36,690 nucleotides of DNA, from NCBI RefSeq assembly GCF_001418135.1, contig NZ_LIPQ01000487.1:1-36690 (forward strand). The letters run 5' to 3'. The position numbers were made by a program, and so were the translations under genes. Below, in pieces: positions 1-7,359 of this stretch. Source of the stretch: Streptomyces aureus. Lineage in GTDB: Bacteria; Actinomycetota; Actinomycetes; Streptomycetales; Streptomycetaceae. The number at the start of each line of letters is the position of its first letter. The stretch's first letter is position 1. Under the pieces are notes generated by a model. The model made no database searches. It was not told the DNA's origin and worked only from the letters and a program-made list of their open reading frames with translations.

Positions 1-1
1 C

Positions 2-1111
2 CTCCACACCCCGCCCCTCGCCCTCGCCGCCGCCGCCGACCTCGCGGCCTCCGCGCTCAACCCGTCCATGGACTCCTGGGACCAGGCCCCCGCCGCCTCC
101 GCGATCGAGGAGCGGGTCACGGCCGCCCTCGCCGCCGAGGTCTATCCGGACGCCACGAACCCCGACGCCGTCGTCACGACCGGCGGCACCGAGTCCAACC
201 AGCTCGCCCTGCTCCTCGCGAGGGAGCGTCTCGGCCCCGCCGTCCGCACCGTCGTCGGCGCTAACGCCCACCACTCCTTCCAGCGGGCCGCCTGGCTCCT
301 CGGCCTCCCCGAGCCCGTCGTGGTGCCCACACCCCTCGGCACCCTGGACCCCACCGCCCTGCGCGAGGCACTGACCGCGCTCACCGGGCCGATCCTCGTC
401 GCGGCCACCGCGGGAACCACCGACGAGGGCCTCATCGACCCGATCCCGGCCCTGGCGGACCTCTGCGAGGAGCGCCACGCCGACCTCCACGTGGACGCCG
501 CCTACGGAGGCCCCGTCCTCTTCAGCCGTCGGCACCGCTCCCTCCTCGACGGCCTGACCCGCGCCCGTACCGTCACCGTCGACCTCCACAAACTGGGCTG
601 GCAGCCGGCCGCCGCCGGACTCCTCGCCGTACGCGACCCGGCCGACCTCACCGTGCTCGGGCACACCGCCGCGTACCTCAACGCCGACGACGACACCCAG
701 GCCGGCCTCCCCGACCTCCTCGGCCGCTCCCTGCGCACCACCCGCCGCCCGGACGTCCTCAAGACCGCCGTCACCCTCCGCGCCCTCGGCCGCACCGGCC
801 TCGGCGAACTCGTCGACGCCTGCATGGACCGGGCGCAGGAGCTGGCCGACCTCGTGGAGAAGGCGCCGGGCCTCGACCTCCGGGCCCGTCCCACCCTCAC
901 CACCGTCCTGTTCCGGCCGAACGGCCCCGGTGTCACCGACGCGACCATCGCCACCGTCCGCCGCACCCTCCTCGTCGAGGGCCGCGCCGTCCTCGGCCGC
1001 GCCGAGGCGGACGGCCGCCTCTGGCTCAAGGCCACCCTGCTCAACCCCCACGCCACCCCCGGCGACCTGGCTCAGCTCATCACCCTCGTGGAAGGCAGCG
1101 CGCACCGATGA
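2..1111 (+). CDS. PLP-dependent (group II) decarboxylase of a siderophore-type pathway, 5' end cut off
   Basis: The frame is open from base 2, so the start lies outside the window; at least 369 codons are visible. It reads as a pyridoxal-phosphate fold-type I amino-acid decarboxylase. The core has a TTGGTESNQ cofactor-phosphate motif, HVDAAYGG (the Asp that contacts the pyridine nitrogen) and DLHK, whose Lys codon at 590-592 is the expected Schiff-base lysine. The early SMDSWDQ stretch is typical of lysine/diamine decarboxylases such as DesA, but the sequence differs from what I recall of DesA itself. Its stop overlaps the start of the N-hydroxylase by 4 bp (ATGA), so the two are probably translationally coupled. 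I infer that it makes a diamine such as cadaverine for hydroxamate siderophore assembly. The substrate cannot be fixed from sequence alone; ornithine or another amino acid is possible. Confidence 0.85.
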   Translation, partial: LHTPPLALAAAADLAASALNPSMDSWDQAPAASAIEERVTAALAAEVYPDATNPDAVVTTGGTESNQLALLLARERLGPAVRTVVGANAHHSFQRAAWLLGLPEPVVVPTPLGTLDPTALREALTALTGPILVAATAGTTDEGLIDPIPALADLCEERHADLHVDAAYGGPVLFSRRHRSLLDGLTRARTVTVDLHKLGWQPAAAGLLAVRDPADLTVLGHTAAYLNADDDTQAGLPDLLGRSLRTTRRPDVLKTAVTLRALGRTGLGELVDACMDRAQELADLVEKAPGLDLRARPTLTTVLFRPNGPGVTDATIATVRRTLLVEGRAVLGRAEADGRLWLKATLLNPHATPGDLAQLITLVEGSAHR

Positions 1112-2529
1112 CCGGCAGCACCGGCAGCACCCCCCAGGACGACCACGACCGCCCCCACGACCTCGTGGGCGTCGGCATCGGCCCCTTCAACCTCTCGCTC
1201 GCCGCACTCGCGCACGGTCTCCCCGGCGGACTCGCCACCGCCTTCTTCGAGCAGAAGCCGGCCTTCCACTGGCACCCCGGCCTCCTCATCGAGGGCGCCA
1301 CGCTCCAGGTCCCGTTCCTCGCCGACCTGGTGACCCTGGCCGACCCGGCCAGCCCCTGGACCTTCCTCAACTACCTGAAGAGCCGCGAGCGTCTCTTCCC
1401 CTTCTACTTCGCCGAGAAGTTCCACATCCAGCGCGCCGAATACGACGCCTACTGCCGCTGGGTCAGCGAGCGGCTCCCCGGTCTCCACTTCGGCCACCAG
1501 GTCGACTCCGTCCGCTGGAACCCCGAACGACGCCTTTTCGAGGTCGACTTCACCCAGCTCGACCCGGACGGCGAGGCCGAGGCCCTGGGCCGCGCGTACA
1601 CCCGCAACGTCGTCCTCGGCGTCGGCACCGAGCCGTACGTCCCCGAGCCGCTCAAGCCGCTCGCCGACGCCCCCGGCGTCCCCGTCTTCCACTCCGCCGA
1701 CTACCTCGCACACCGCGACACGCTCCTCGCCGCCGGACACGTCACCGTCATCGGATCCGGCCAGTCCGGCGCCGAGGTCTTCCTCGACCTGCTCCGCGCC
1801 CGCCCCGCCGGCGCCGAACGGATCCACTGGCTGGCCCGCACCGAGGCCTTCGCCCCCATGGAGTACTCGAAGCTGGGGCTCGAGCACTTCACCCCGGACT
1901 ACACCCGCTACTTCCACGCCCTGCCCGAGCACGTCCGCAACGAACTCATGCCCCGGCAATGGCAGTTGCACAAGGGCATCGACGCCGACACGATCGCCGC
2001 CATCCACGACGAGCTGTACCGCAGGACCCTGCACGGCGGCTGGCCGGACGCCGTCCTCACCCCGGGCGTCCGGGTCCGCACGGCCGGCCGGGTCGCCACC
2101 ACCCAGGTCGAGCTGCACCTGGAACACCTCCAGCAGGGCACCCGCTCCCGGCTCACCACCGACGCCGTCATCCTCGCCACCGGCTACCGGGAACGGCCGG
2201 TGGACCGGATGCTCGCCGGGCTCGACCCCTACCTCCGCCACGACTCCGCGGGGCGCGCCCGCGTCGACGAGCGATACCGGCTCGTCCTCGACCCCTCGGT
2301 GACCGGCGCCGTACACGTACAGAACGCCGAGCGGCACACCCACGGCGTCGGTGCCCCCGATCTCGGCCTCGCGGCCTGGCGGAGCGCCACCATCCTCAAC
2401 TCGGTCACCGGCAAGGAGCCGTACCCGCTCCCTCGCCGCACGGCCTTCACCAGCTTCGGCCTGGAGACACGAGAGGCGCCGAGCATCCCGGCCCAGGGCC
2501 AGAAGCTGACGCCTCTCGTACAGCAGTGA
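1108..2529 (+). CDS. Lysine N6-hydroxylase / L-ornithine N5-oxygenase family FAD monooxygenase (DesB-like)
   Basis: This 473-aa flavin- and NADPH-dependent N-hydroxylating monooxygenase is of the IucD/SidA/DesB type. The FAD site GVGIGPFNLS is at residues 21-30, an NADPH Rossmann motif (VIGSGQSGAE) is near 213-222, and the family ATGYRERP motif is near 357-364. Length and motif order are normal for the family. The ATG at 1108 overlaps the upstream decarboxylase stop, which supports a decarboxylate-then-hydroxylate pair like DesA-DesB, where the diamine is N-hydroxylated for later acylation and siderophore assembly. No DesC-like acyltransferase or DesD/IucA-type synthetase follows; a convergent nucleotidase gene begins 14 bp after the stop. 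Those partners must be upstream of the window or elsewhere. The substrate (cadaverine, lysine or ornithine) is inferred only. Confidence 0.88.
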   Translation: MTGSTGSTPQDDHDRPHDLVGVGIGPFNLSLAALAHGLPGGLATAFFEQKPAFHWHPGLLIEGATLQVPFLADLVTLADPASPWTFLNYLKSRERLFPFYFAEKFHIQRAEYDAYCRWVSERLPGLHFGHQVDSVRWNPERRLFEVDFTQLDPDGEAEALGRAYTRNVVLGVGTEPYVPEPLKPLADAPGVPVFHSADYLAHRDTLLAAGHVTVIGSGQSGAEVFLDLLRARPAGAERIHWLARTEAFAPMEYSKLGLEHFTPDYTRYFHALPEHVRNELMPRQWQLHKGIDADTIAAIHDELYRRTLHGGWPDAVLTPGVRVRTAGRVATTQVELHLEHLQQGTRSRLTTDAVILATGYRERPVDRMLAGLDPYLRHDSAGRARVDERYRLVLDPSVTGAVHVQNAERHTHGVGAPDLGLAAWRSATILNSVTGKEPYPLPRRTAFTSFGLETREAPSIPAQGQKLTPLVQQ

Positions 2530-2543
2530 GAACCCGCTGACCC

Positions 2544-4346
2544 CTAGAAGACGGGCACACCGTCCCGCGTCAGCTTCCAGCCCACCGAGGCGAACAGGGA
2601 CGGGTCCACCGTCCCCTTCGCCTTCACCCACTGGATGATGGTGTTACGGATCTCGTCCGAGTTGGCCCACAGCTGCTGGGCACCGGCGACATGCGGGAAC
2701 GCCCCGCCGCCGCTCGCCCGGTAGTTGTTGACCGCGAGGACGAACTTCGCCGCCGGGTCCAGGGGCCTGCCCTCGAAGGACAGGTTCACGATCCGTGAAC
2801 CGGCCGGCCTCGCGATGTCGATGTCGTACGTGAGCCCGTGGACGGCGTCGTAGTTGTAGTCCGGGATGCCGTCGGCGTTGGTCAGCCTCGCGGTGTCCAC
2901 CGGAGCACCCGCCGGGGTCTGGACGTAGTACCGCGCCGAGAACTCCAGGTAGTCCTTCAGCTGGGCGCCCGTCATCAGACGGGCCTCCAGGGTGTTCTCG
3001 AACGGATACAGGCCCGCGGCGTCCTTGATGGAGACCTGACCGGCCGGGATGCGGGCCGTACGGGAGAAGCAGGAGGCCTGCGACAGGACCGGCAGGGCCG
3101 CGTGGGCGCCGCCGGCGAGAGCCGCCTTCACGGTCTCGGCCTGCACGACGTTGATCAGGTCGATGATCGGCTCGTCCTTCCACGGCGCGTCGGCCGTGGT
3201 CATGGCGACGGTGGAGGTGCCGATGATCTGGTTGACGTACTCCACGACCTTCTTGTGCTCGTCCCCGAGCAGCCCGGTGATCTCCGGGTCCTCCGCCACC
3301 GTGTTGGAGTTCAGGACCTGGGCGGCGACCTTCTCGACGCTCCAGCAGCCCTTCTCCCACACCAGGTCGAAGTCGAACAGGGTCAGGCGCTGGCCCCACT
3401 TCAGGGGCTCGGACAGGACCACGTCCTTGCCCGTCTCCTTGTTCCTCACCCGGTACTCGGCGATCTCGGTGTGCGCGTGGCCGACGAGGATCGCGTCGAT
3501 GCCCGGCACCTGCTCGGCGACGAGCCCGGCCGCGTTCTCGATGTGGGGGAGCTGGTCACCGTACGAGGAGGTGCCGCTGGACCCGGAGTGCGCCGAGACG
3601 ACGACCACGTCCGCGCCCATGGAGCGCAGCCTGGGCACCCACTTCGCGGCCTGCTCCTCCAGACCCGGGAAGACCATCCTGCCGCTGACGTTCGCCTTGT
3701 CCCAGATCGCGATGCCGGGGTTGGTCAGGCCGAGTATCGCGACCTTGACGTCCTTGCCGTGCGGGGTGCGCAGCCGGTGCATGCTGTACGGGGCGAAGGC
3801 CGGGCGCAGGGTCTTGGCGTCGAGCGCGTTGGCGCCGAGCAGCGGGAAGTCGCACTGCTCCTCGAACTTGCGGAGCACCGGGATGCCGTAGTTGAACTCG
3901 TGGTTGCCGAGCGCGGCGGCGTCGTAGCCGATGGCGTTCATCGCCTGGGCCATCGGGTGGACCGGGCCGCGGCGGGCGGTGATCGGGTCGACCTTGGCGT
4001 AGTAGTACGACAGCTGGGTGCCCTGGATGGTGTCGCCGGCATCGATGAGGAGGGTGTTGCGGCGGCCCTTCTCCTTGCGGACCTGGTCGACCAGGGTGGA
4101 GATCTTGGCGAGGCCGACGTCGTTGTGGGCCTTGTCGTCGAACTCCTTGTCCGTGAAGTAGTCCCAGTTGAAGACGTTGCCGTGCAGGTCGGTGGTGCCC
4201 ATCACGGTGAAGGAGTACCGCTTCCGCGGACGCGGGCGGCCGTGGCCGCCATGGGCCTCGGCGGGAACGGCGACGGCTCCGGCGACGGCCACTCCGGCCC
4301 CGGCGGCGGCCGAGCGCTCCAGGAACGTCCTGCGGTTCAGCGGCAT
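2544..4346 (-). CDS. Tat-exported bifunctional metallophosphatase / 5'-nucleotidase
   Basis: This 600-aa secreted nucleotidase belongs to the UshA/CpdB superfamily. It begins with a twin-arginine signal (NRRTFLE, R5-R6) and an Ala-rich hydrophobic stretch ending near residue 32. The dinuclear-metal phosphoesterase motifs are in order: DLHG (53-56), GD (104-105), GNHE (147-150), H253 and GHAH (289-292). The C-terminal 5'-nucleotidase domain includes NNYRASGGG near residue 545, the substrate-binding part. I chose the ATG at 4346 because a GGGGAG Shine-Dalgarno precedes it and it begins the Tat signal; a longer frame reaches 4427 but adds a non-signal leader. It probably hydrolyses extracellular nucleotides or 2',3'-cyclic nucleotides to scavenge nucleosides and phosphate. 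The gene converges on the N-hydroxylase with no room for a terminator and diverges from the SIMPL gene. No clear Pho box was seen in the 160-bp upstream region. Confidence 0.9.
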   Translation of the reverse strand: MPLNRRTFLERSAAAGAGVAVAGAVAVPAEAHGGHGRPRPRKRYSFTVMGTTDLHGNVFNWDYFTDKEFDDKAHNDVGLAKISTLVDQVRKEKGRRNTLLIDAGDTIQGTQLSYYYAKVDPITARRGPVHPMAQAMNAIGYDAAALGNHEFNYGIPVLRKFEEQCDFPLLGANALDAKTLRPAFAPYSMHRLRTPHGKDVKVAILGLTNPGIAIWDKANVSGRMVFPGLEEQAAKWVPRLRSMGADVVVVSAHSGSSGTSSYGDQLPHIENAAGLVAEQVPGIDAILVGHAHTEIAEYRVRNKETGKDVVLSEPLKWGQRLTLFDFDLVWEKGCWSVEKVAAQVLNSNTVAEDPEITGLLGDEHKKVVEYVNQIIGTSTVAMTTADAPWKDEPIIDLINVVQAETVKAALAGGAHAALPVLSQASCFSRTARIPAGQVSIKDAAGLYPFENTLEARLMTGAQLKDYLEFSARYYVQTPAGAPVDTARLTNADGIPDYNYDAVHGLTYDIDIARPAGSRIVNLSFEGRPLDPAAKFVLAVNNYRASGGGAFPHVAGAQQLWANSDEIRNTIIQWVKAKGTVDPSLFASVGWKLTRDGVPVF

Positions 4347-4506
4347 GTGATCTCTCCCCTTGTGGTTCCGTGCCGTCGGCGCCGACCATGGCGCACAACG
4401 CGCGTAGATTCTGACCCGGACGGCCACGTCGGCAACAGAGCTTTCGGGTTACGGAGTGGGAAAGTGTTCGGTGGACGATCGCTGCCGAACACGGAGGAGT
4501 CAGGAC

Positions 4507-5190
4507 GTGACGCAGGAACACGCGACCCCGGAGGCACCCCAGGTGACGGTTCGCGGGGAGGGACGTCTCGACGTCGACCCGGAACTCGCCCGGATCTGGG
4601 TGGCCGTCTCCGCCCGCGGGCCCGACCGGTCGGCCACGCTCGCGGACCTCACCCGGCGCAACGCCCTGGTGCTCGACCTGGTCAAGGCGCAGGGCTCCGC
4701 GGTGGAGAAACTGGAGACGGGCAGTTTCTCGATCTCCCCCGAGCTCACCCGCAAGGGGCGGGGGGAGCGGGTGCACGCCTTCCACGGCCGGGTGCGGGTC
4801 ACCGCGGAACTCACCGACTTCACCGTGCTCGGAGAGCTCGTGACCCGGCTCGCCGACCTGGAACTGACGAGCGTCGACGGCCCGTGGTGGTTCCTGCGCC
4901 CGGCCTCCCCGGCGTACGCGGAGGCCCGCAGGCTCGCGGTGACGGAGGCGGTGCAACGAGCGCGGGCCTACGCCGAGGCGCTCGGCACCTCCCTCTCCTC
5001 ACTCCTCGAACTGTCGGACGCGGGCGTCGCGGAGCCCCTGATGCCACGTCGGGCGGCCTTCGGCTCGGCGGCGGTGGCGTACTCGGCGGAAGGGGTCGGG
5101 GAGGCCCCGCCGCTCGACCTCGAACCGCAGCGCCAGACGGTGACCGCCGAGGTCGTGGCGCGCTTCACGATGCGGCCGCCCGCACTGTGA
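4507..5190 (+). CDS. SIMPL (DUF541) domain protein
   Basis: This 227-aa protein is nearly all one SIMPL/DUF541 domain, starting at VTVRGEGRLDVDPELARI near residue 10 and ending in a beta-rich segment with the family ending VTAEVVARF. No signal peptide or membrane helix is evident, so it appears cytoplasmic, unlike many Gram-negative relatives. The GTG at 4507 is preferred over the upstream frame start at 4456 because GGAGG (4493-4497) sits 9 nt before it. It diverges from the nucleotidase gene; the 160-bp region between them must hold both promoters. The biochemical role of this family is poorly defined. Links to oxidative stress or protein interaction are known for some members, and no specific function should be assigned here. 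Confidence 0.85.
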   Translation: MTQEHATPEAPQVTVRGEGRLDVDPELARIWVAVSARGPDRSATLADLTRRNALVLDLVKAQGSAVEKLETGSFSISPELTRKGRGERVHAFHGRVRVTAELTDFTVLGELVTRLADLELTSVDGPWWFLRPASPAYAEARRLAVTEAVQRARAYAEALGTSLSSLLELSDAGVAEPLMPRRAAFGSAAVAYSAEGVGEAPPLDLEPQRQTVTAEVVARFTMRPPAL

Positions 5191-5255
5191 GACAAGGGGC
5201 GCCGGGGCGCGAAAATCGCTCATCGGAGCACCCCGGCGCACAGATTCAAGACTTG

Positions 5256-5284
5256 TCAACAGCCTTTCATGGAAAGGTTGTTGA
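5256..5284. promoter_or_regulatory. Strong dyad upstream of pyk (candidate operator or hairpin)
   Basis: CAACAGCCTTTC (5257-5268) and GAAAGGTTGTTG (5272-5283) form a 12-bp stem around a 3-nt ATG loop, with one G-T wobble; flanking T5256 and A5284 extend it to 13 bp. It is AT-rich compared with its surroundings. It lies 53 bp before the pyk start and 65 bp after the SIMPL stop, with no U-tract following. Both a transcription-factor site for pyk and a terminator for the SIMPL gene are possible. Confidence 0.5.
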
Positions 5285-5324
5285 GTAGTCATGTCCTGCC
5301 AACTCGCTACTCGCGGGTAAGGCC

Positions 5325-5330
5325 TAGGCT
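5325..5330 (+). promoter_or_regulatory. Candidate -10 element for a leaderless pyk transcript
   Basis: TAGGCT fits the streptomycete TANNNT -10 consensus and ends 6 nt before the pyk ATG, placing the transcription start at or next to the start codon. No Shine-Dalgarno is visible upstream of the ATG, as expected for a leaderless mRNA. The -35 position has no good match, so this rests on spacing and the -10 alone. Confidence 0.45.
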
Positions 5331-5336
5331 CGACAC

Positions 5337-6764
5337 ATGCGCCGAGCGAAAATCGTTTGTACCCTTGGGCCCGCCACCGAAACATACGACCAGATCAAGG
5401 CATTGATCGAGGCCGGAATGGACGTGGCCCGCTTCAACCTCAGCCACGGCTCGTACGCCGAACACGAGGAGCGCTACCAGCGCGTACGCAAAGCCTCCGA
5501 CGAGACCGGCCGCAGCATCGGCGTCCTCGCCGACCTTCAAGGCCCGAAGATTCGCCTCGGCCGCTTCCGTGAAGGCCCCGTACTCCTTGAACGCGGCGAC
5601 GAGTTCACCATCACCGTCGAACCGACGGAAGGCGACCGCCACCGCTGCGGAACGACCTACTCCGGCCTCGCCGCCGACGTCACCACCGGCGAGCGCATCC
5701 TCGTCGACGACGGCCGCGTCACCCTGGAAGTCACCTCCGTCGACGGGCCCCGGGTGAACACCGTCGTCATCGAGGGCGGCATGGTCTCCGACAACAAGGG
5801 CCTCAACCTGCCCGGCGTCGCCGTCTCCGTCCCCGCCCTCTCCGACAAGGACATCGAAGACCTGCGCTGGGCACTGCGCACCGGCGCCGACGTCATCGCA
5901 CTCTCCTTCGTCCGCAGCGCCCGGGACATCGACGACGTCCACCGGATCATGGACGAGGAAGGCCGCCGCCTGCCCGTCATCGCCAAGATCGAGAAGCCGC
6001 AGGCCGTCGACAACATCGAGGAGATCGTCGCCGCCTTCGACGGCATCATGGTCGCCCGCGGCGACCTCGGCGTCGAGATGCCGCTGGAGCAGGTGCCGAT
6101 CGTCCAGAAGCGCGCCGTCAAACTCGCCAAGCGCAACGCCAAGCCCGTCATCGTCGCCACCCAGATGCTCGACTCGATGATCGACAACTCCCGCCCCACC
6201 CGCGCCGAGGCCAGCGACGTCGCCAACGCCGTCATCGACGGCACCGACGCCGTGATGCTCTCCGGCGAGACCAGCGTCGGCCGCTACCCCATCGAGACCG
6301 TCCGCACCATGAGCCGCATCGTCGAGGCGGCCGAGGAGGACGTCCTCGCCAAGGGCCTCCCGCCCCTCACCGACCGGAACAAGCCCCGCACCCAGGGCGG
6401 CGCGGTGGCCCGCGCGGCCGCCGAGATGGGCGACTTCCTCGGCGCCAAGTTCCTCGTCGCCTTCACCCAGTCCGGCGACACGGTCAAGCGGCTCTCCCGC
6501 TACCGCTCACCCATCCCCCTGCTCGCCTTCACCCCGGACCCGGCGACGCGCTCCCAGCTCAACCTCACCTGGGGCGTCGAGACCTTCCTCGGCCCGCACG
6601 TGGACTCGACGGACGCGATGGTGGCGCAGGTGGACGAGGAGCTGTTGAGGATCGGCCGCTGCCGGAAGGGCGACATCGTGGTGATCACGGCCGGCTCCCC
6701 GCCGGGAGTCGCGGGCTCGACGAACCTGGTACGGGTCCACCACATCGGGGATCCGCTGACGTAG
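5337..6764 (+). CDS. pyk: Pyruvate kinase
   Basis: This 475-aa cytoplasmic pyruvate kinase transfers phosphate from phosphoenolpyruvate to ADP in the last step of glycolysis. It begins with RRAKIVCTLGPAT, has the catalytic-lysine segment VIAKIEKPQAV, the Mg/PEP-binding stretch MVARGDLGVEMP and the MLDSMIDNSRPTRAE motif, and ends in the C-terminal allosteric domain. Length matches bacterial type II enzymes. The ATG at 5337 has no Shine-Dalgarno but lies 6 nt after a TAGGCT -10-like hexamer, suggesting a leaderless mRNA. A strong AT-rich dyad lies upstream. The stop is only 4 bp from the end of a minus-strand pseudogene. From memory it corresponds to S. coelicolor pyk1 by neighbourhood; a second pyk paralogue is usual in Streptomyces. 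Confidence 0.97.
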   Translation: MRRAKIVCTLGPATETYDQIKALIEAGMDVARFNLSHGSYAEHEERYQRVRKASDETGRSIGVLADLQGPKIRLGRFREGPVLLERGDEFTITVEPTEGDRHRCGTTYSGLAADVTTGERILVDDGRVTLEVTSVDGPRVNTVVIEGGMVSDNKGLNLPGVAVSVPALSDKDIEDLRWALRTGADVIALSFVRSARDIDDVHRIMDEEGRRLPVIAKIEKPQAVDNIEEIVAAFDGIMVARGDLGVEMPLEQVPIVQKRAVKLAKRNAKPVIVATQMLDSMIDNSRPTRAEASDVANAVIDGTDAVMLSGETSVGRYPIETVRTMSRIVEAAEEDVLAKGLPPLTDRNKPRTQGGAVARAAAEMGDFLGAKFLVAFTQSGDTVKRLSRYRSPIPLLAFTPDPATRSQLNLTWGVETFLGPHVDSTDAMVAQVDEELLRIGRCRKGDIVVITAGSPPGVAGSTNLVRVHHIGDPLT

Positions 6765-6768
6765 GGGG

Positions 6769-7150
6769 TCAGTGCCTGGGCCCGACGTGCGCGTCCATGA
6801 GGGCGACGGAGGCTTTGCGGGCGACGGAGATGTTGTACGGGTCGGTGCCGCGATCGGTGCTCGTCCATTCGACACCGACCCTGTCGAGGGTGTCGCCGAA
6901 CAGCTGACGGATGTCGTCGGACTTGTCGGTGAAGAAGTACCGGGGGTACTCGTACCGCTTGCGCTTCCCGTCGATCGGCCGCGCGGGAGATCCCGGTCTG
7001 CTTGCTGACGGAGTTCAAGCTGCGGCCCTGGGCGACGAGCGCCAATGCCCGCTGACGCGTTCCGATGTCGTACGCGCAGTCGAGCGCGGCTGCTGAGCCG
7101 CAGTGACCGTGGGTGAATCCGCGGAGTTCACGCGCGTGGGTGACGATCAC
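6769..7150 (-). pseudogene. Internally deleted HTH / LAGLIDADG-like endonuclease gene remnant
   Basis: On the minus strand an N-terminal helix-turn-helix segment (GTRQRALALVAQGRSLNSVS then KQTGISRAA, about 7068 to 6975) is followed directly, in another frame, by a C-terminal piece. That piece reads YEYPRYFFTDKSDDIRQLF, then DTLDRVGVEW and ISVARKASVALMDAHVGPRH, with a stop at 6769-6771. From memory these two parts are the ends of a common Streptomyces family of roughly 220-230 aa with an HTH followed by a LAGLIDADG-like homing-endonuclease domain. The middle (about 120 residues, with the catalytic region) is missing and the junction near 6970-6980 is out of frame, so the gene is dead. The 5' limit is uncertain: a GTG at 7150 is in frame with the HTH. 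It lies on the 3' side of the tRNA. Confidence 0.7.
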
Positions 7151-7184
7151 CGAGTACGCGGCGACCTGGGAATCAAAGGTGAAG

Positions 7185-7257
7185 TGCCCCGGGTGGGATT
7201 CGAACCCACGCTGTCGGTGGTTTGAGCACCGTGTCTCTTCCGCTGGACTACCGAGGC
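7185..7257 (-). tRNA. tRNA with anticodon CAA (Leu, UUG codon), class I shape
   Basis: The 73-nt cloverleaf folds by eye. The acceptor stem is GCCTCGG/CCGGGGC with one G-T wobble and discriminator A at 7185. The D-stem is GTC/GAC with GG in the loop, and the anticodon stem is CGGTG/CACCG with loop CTCAAAC (anticodon at 7222-7224). The variable loop is five nucleotides (ACAGC) and the T-arm is GTGGG-TTCGAAT-CCCAC. CCA is not encoded. The CAA anticodon predicts leucine, but bacterial tRNA-Leu normally has a long class II variable arm, which is absent here. The tRNA lies just upstream of the decayed endonuclease gene on the same strand; a TAAGCT hexamer at 7299-7304 (minus strand) could be its -10. 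Charging identity is uncertain. Confidence 0.88.
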
Positions 7258-7315
7258 TTCCTTCGAAGTGAAGGTTGGCGGCTCCCCGCCGTGTCCATAG
7301 CTTATCGCAGCTGGG

Positions 7316-7321
7316 TAGGCT
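7316..7321 (+). promoter_or_regulatory. Candidate -10 element for pdtaR
   Basis: TAGGCT, the same hexamer as upstream of pyk, lies 38 nt before the pdtaR GTG. This leaves room for a short leader carrying the AAGGAG Shine-Dalgarno at 7350-7355. No good -35 was found, so support is weak. Confidence 0.3.
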
Positions 7322-7359
7322 CGTGGTGAGCAGTGCCCCGCCCCGTACCAAGGAGTACC

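Noticed and set aside
4347..4506. A Pho box for the nucleotidase gene
   Set aside because: No pair of GTTCACC-like direct repeats could be found in the divergent spacer.
6769..7257. A prophage or integrative element at the tRNA
   Set aside because: No integrase, no repeated tRNA 3' end and no phage genes are present; only one decayed gene remains.
6500..7351. A 283-codon minus-strand frame spanning the tRNA and the end of pyk
   Set aside because: It reads through a tRNA and antisense to pyk; only its HTH segment is meaningful and belongs to the pseudogene.
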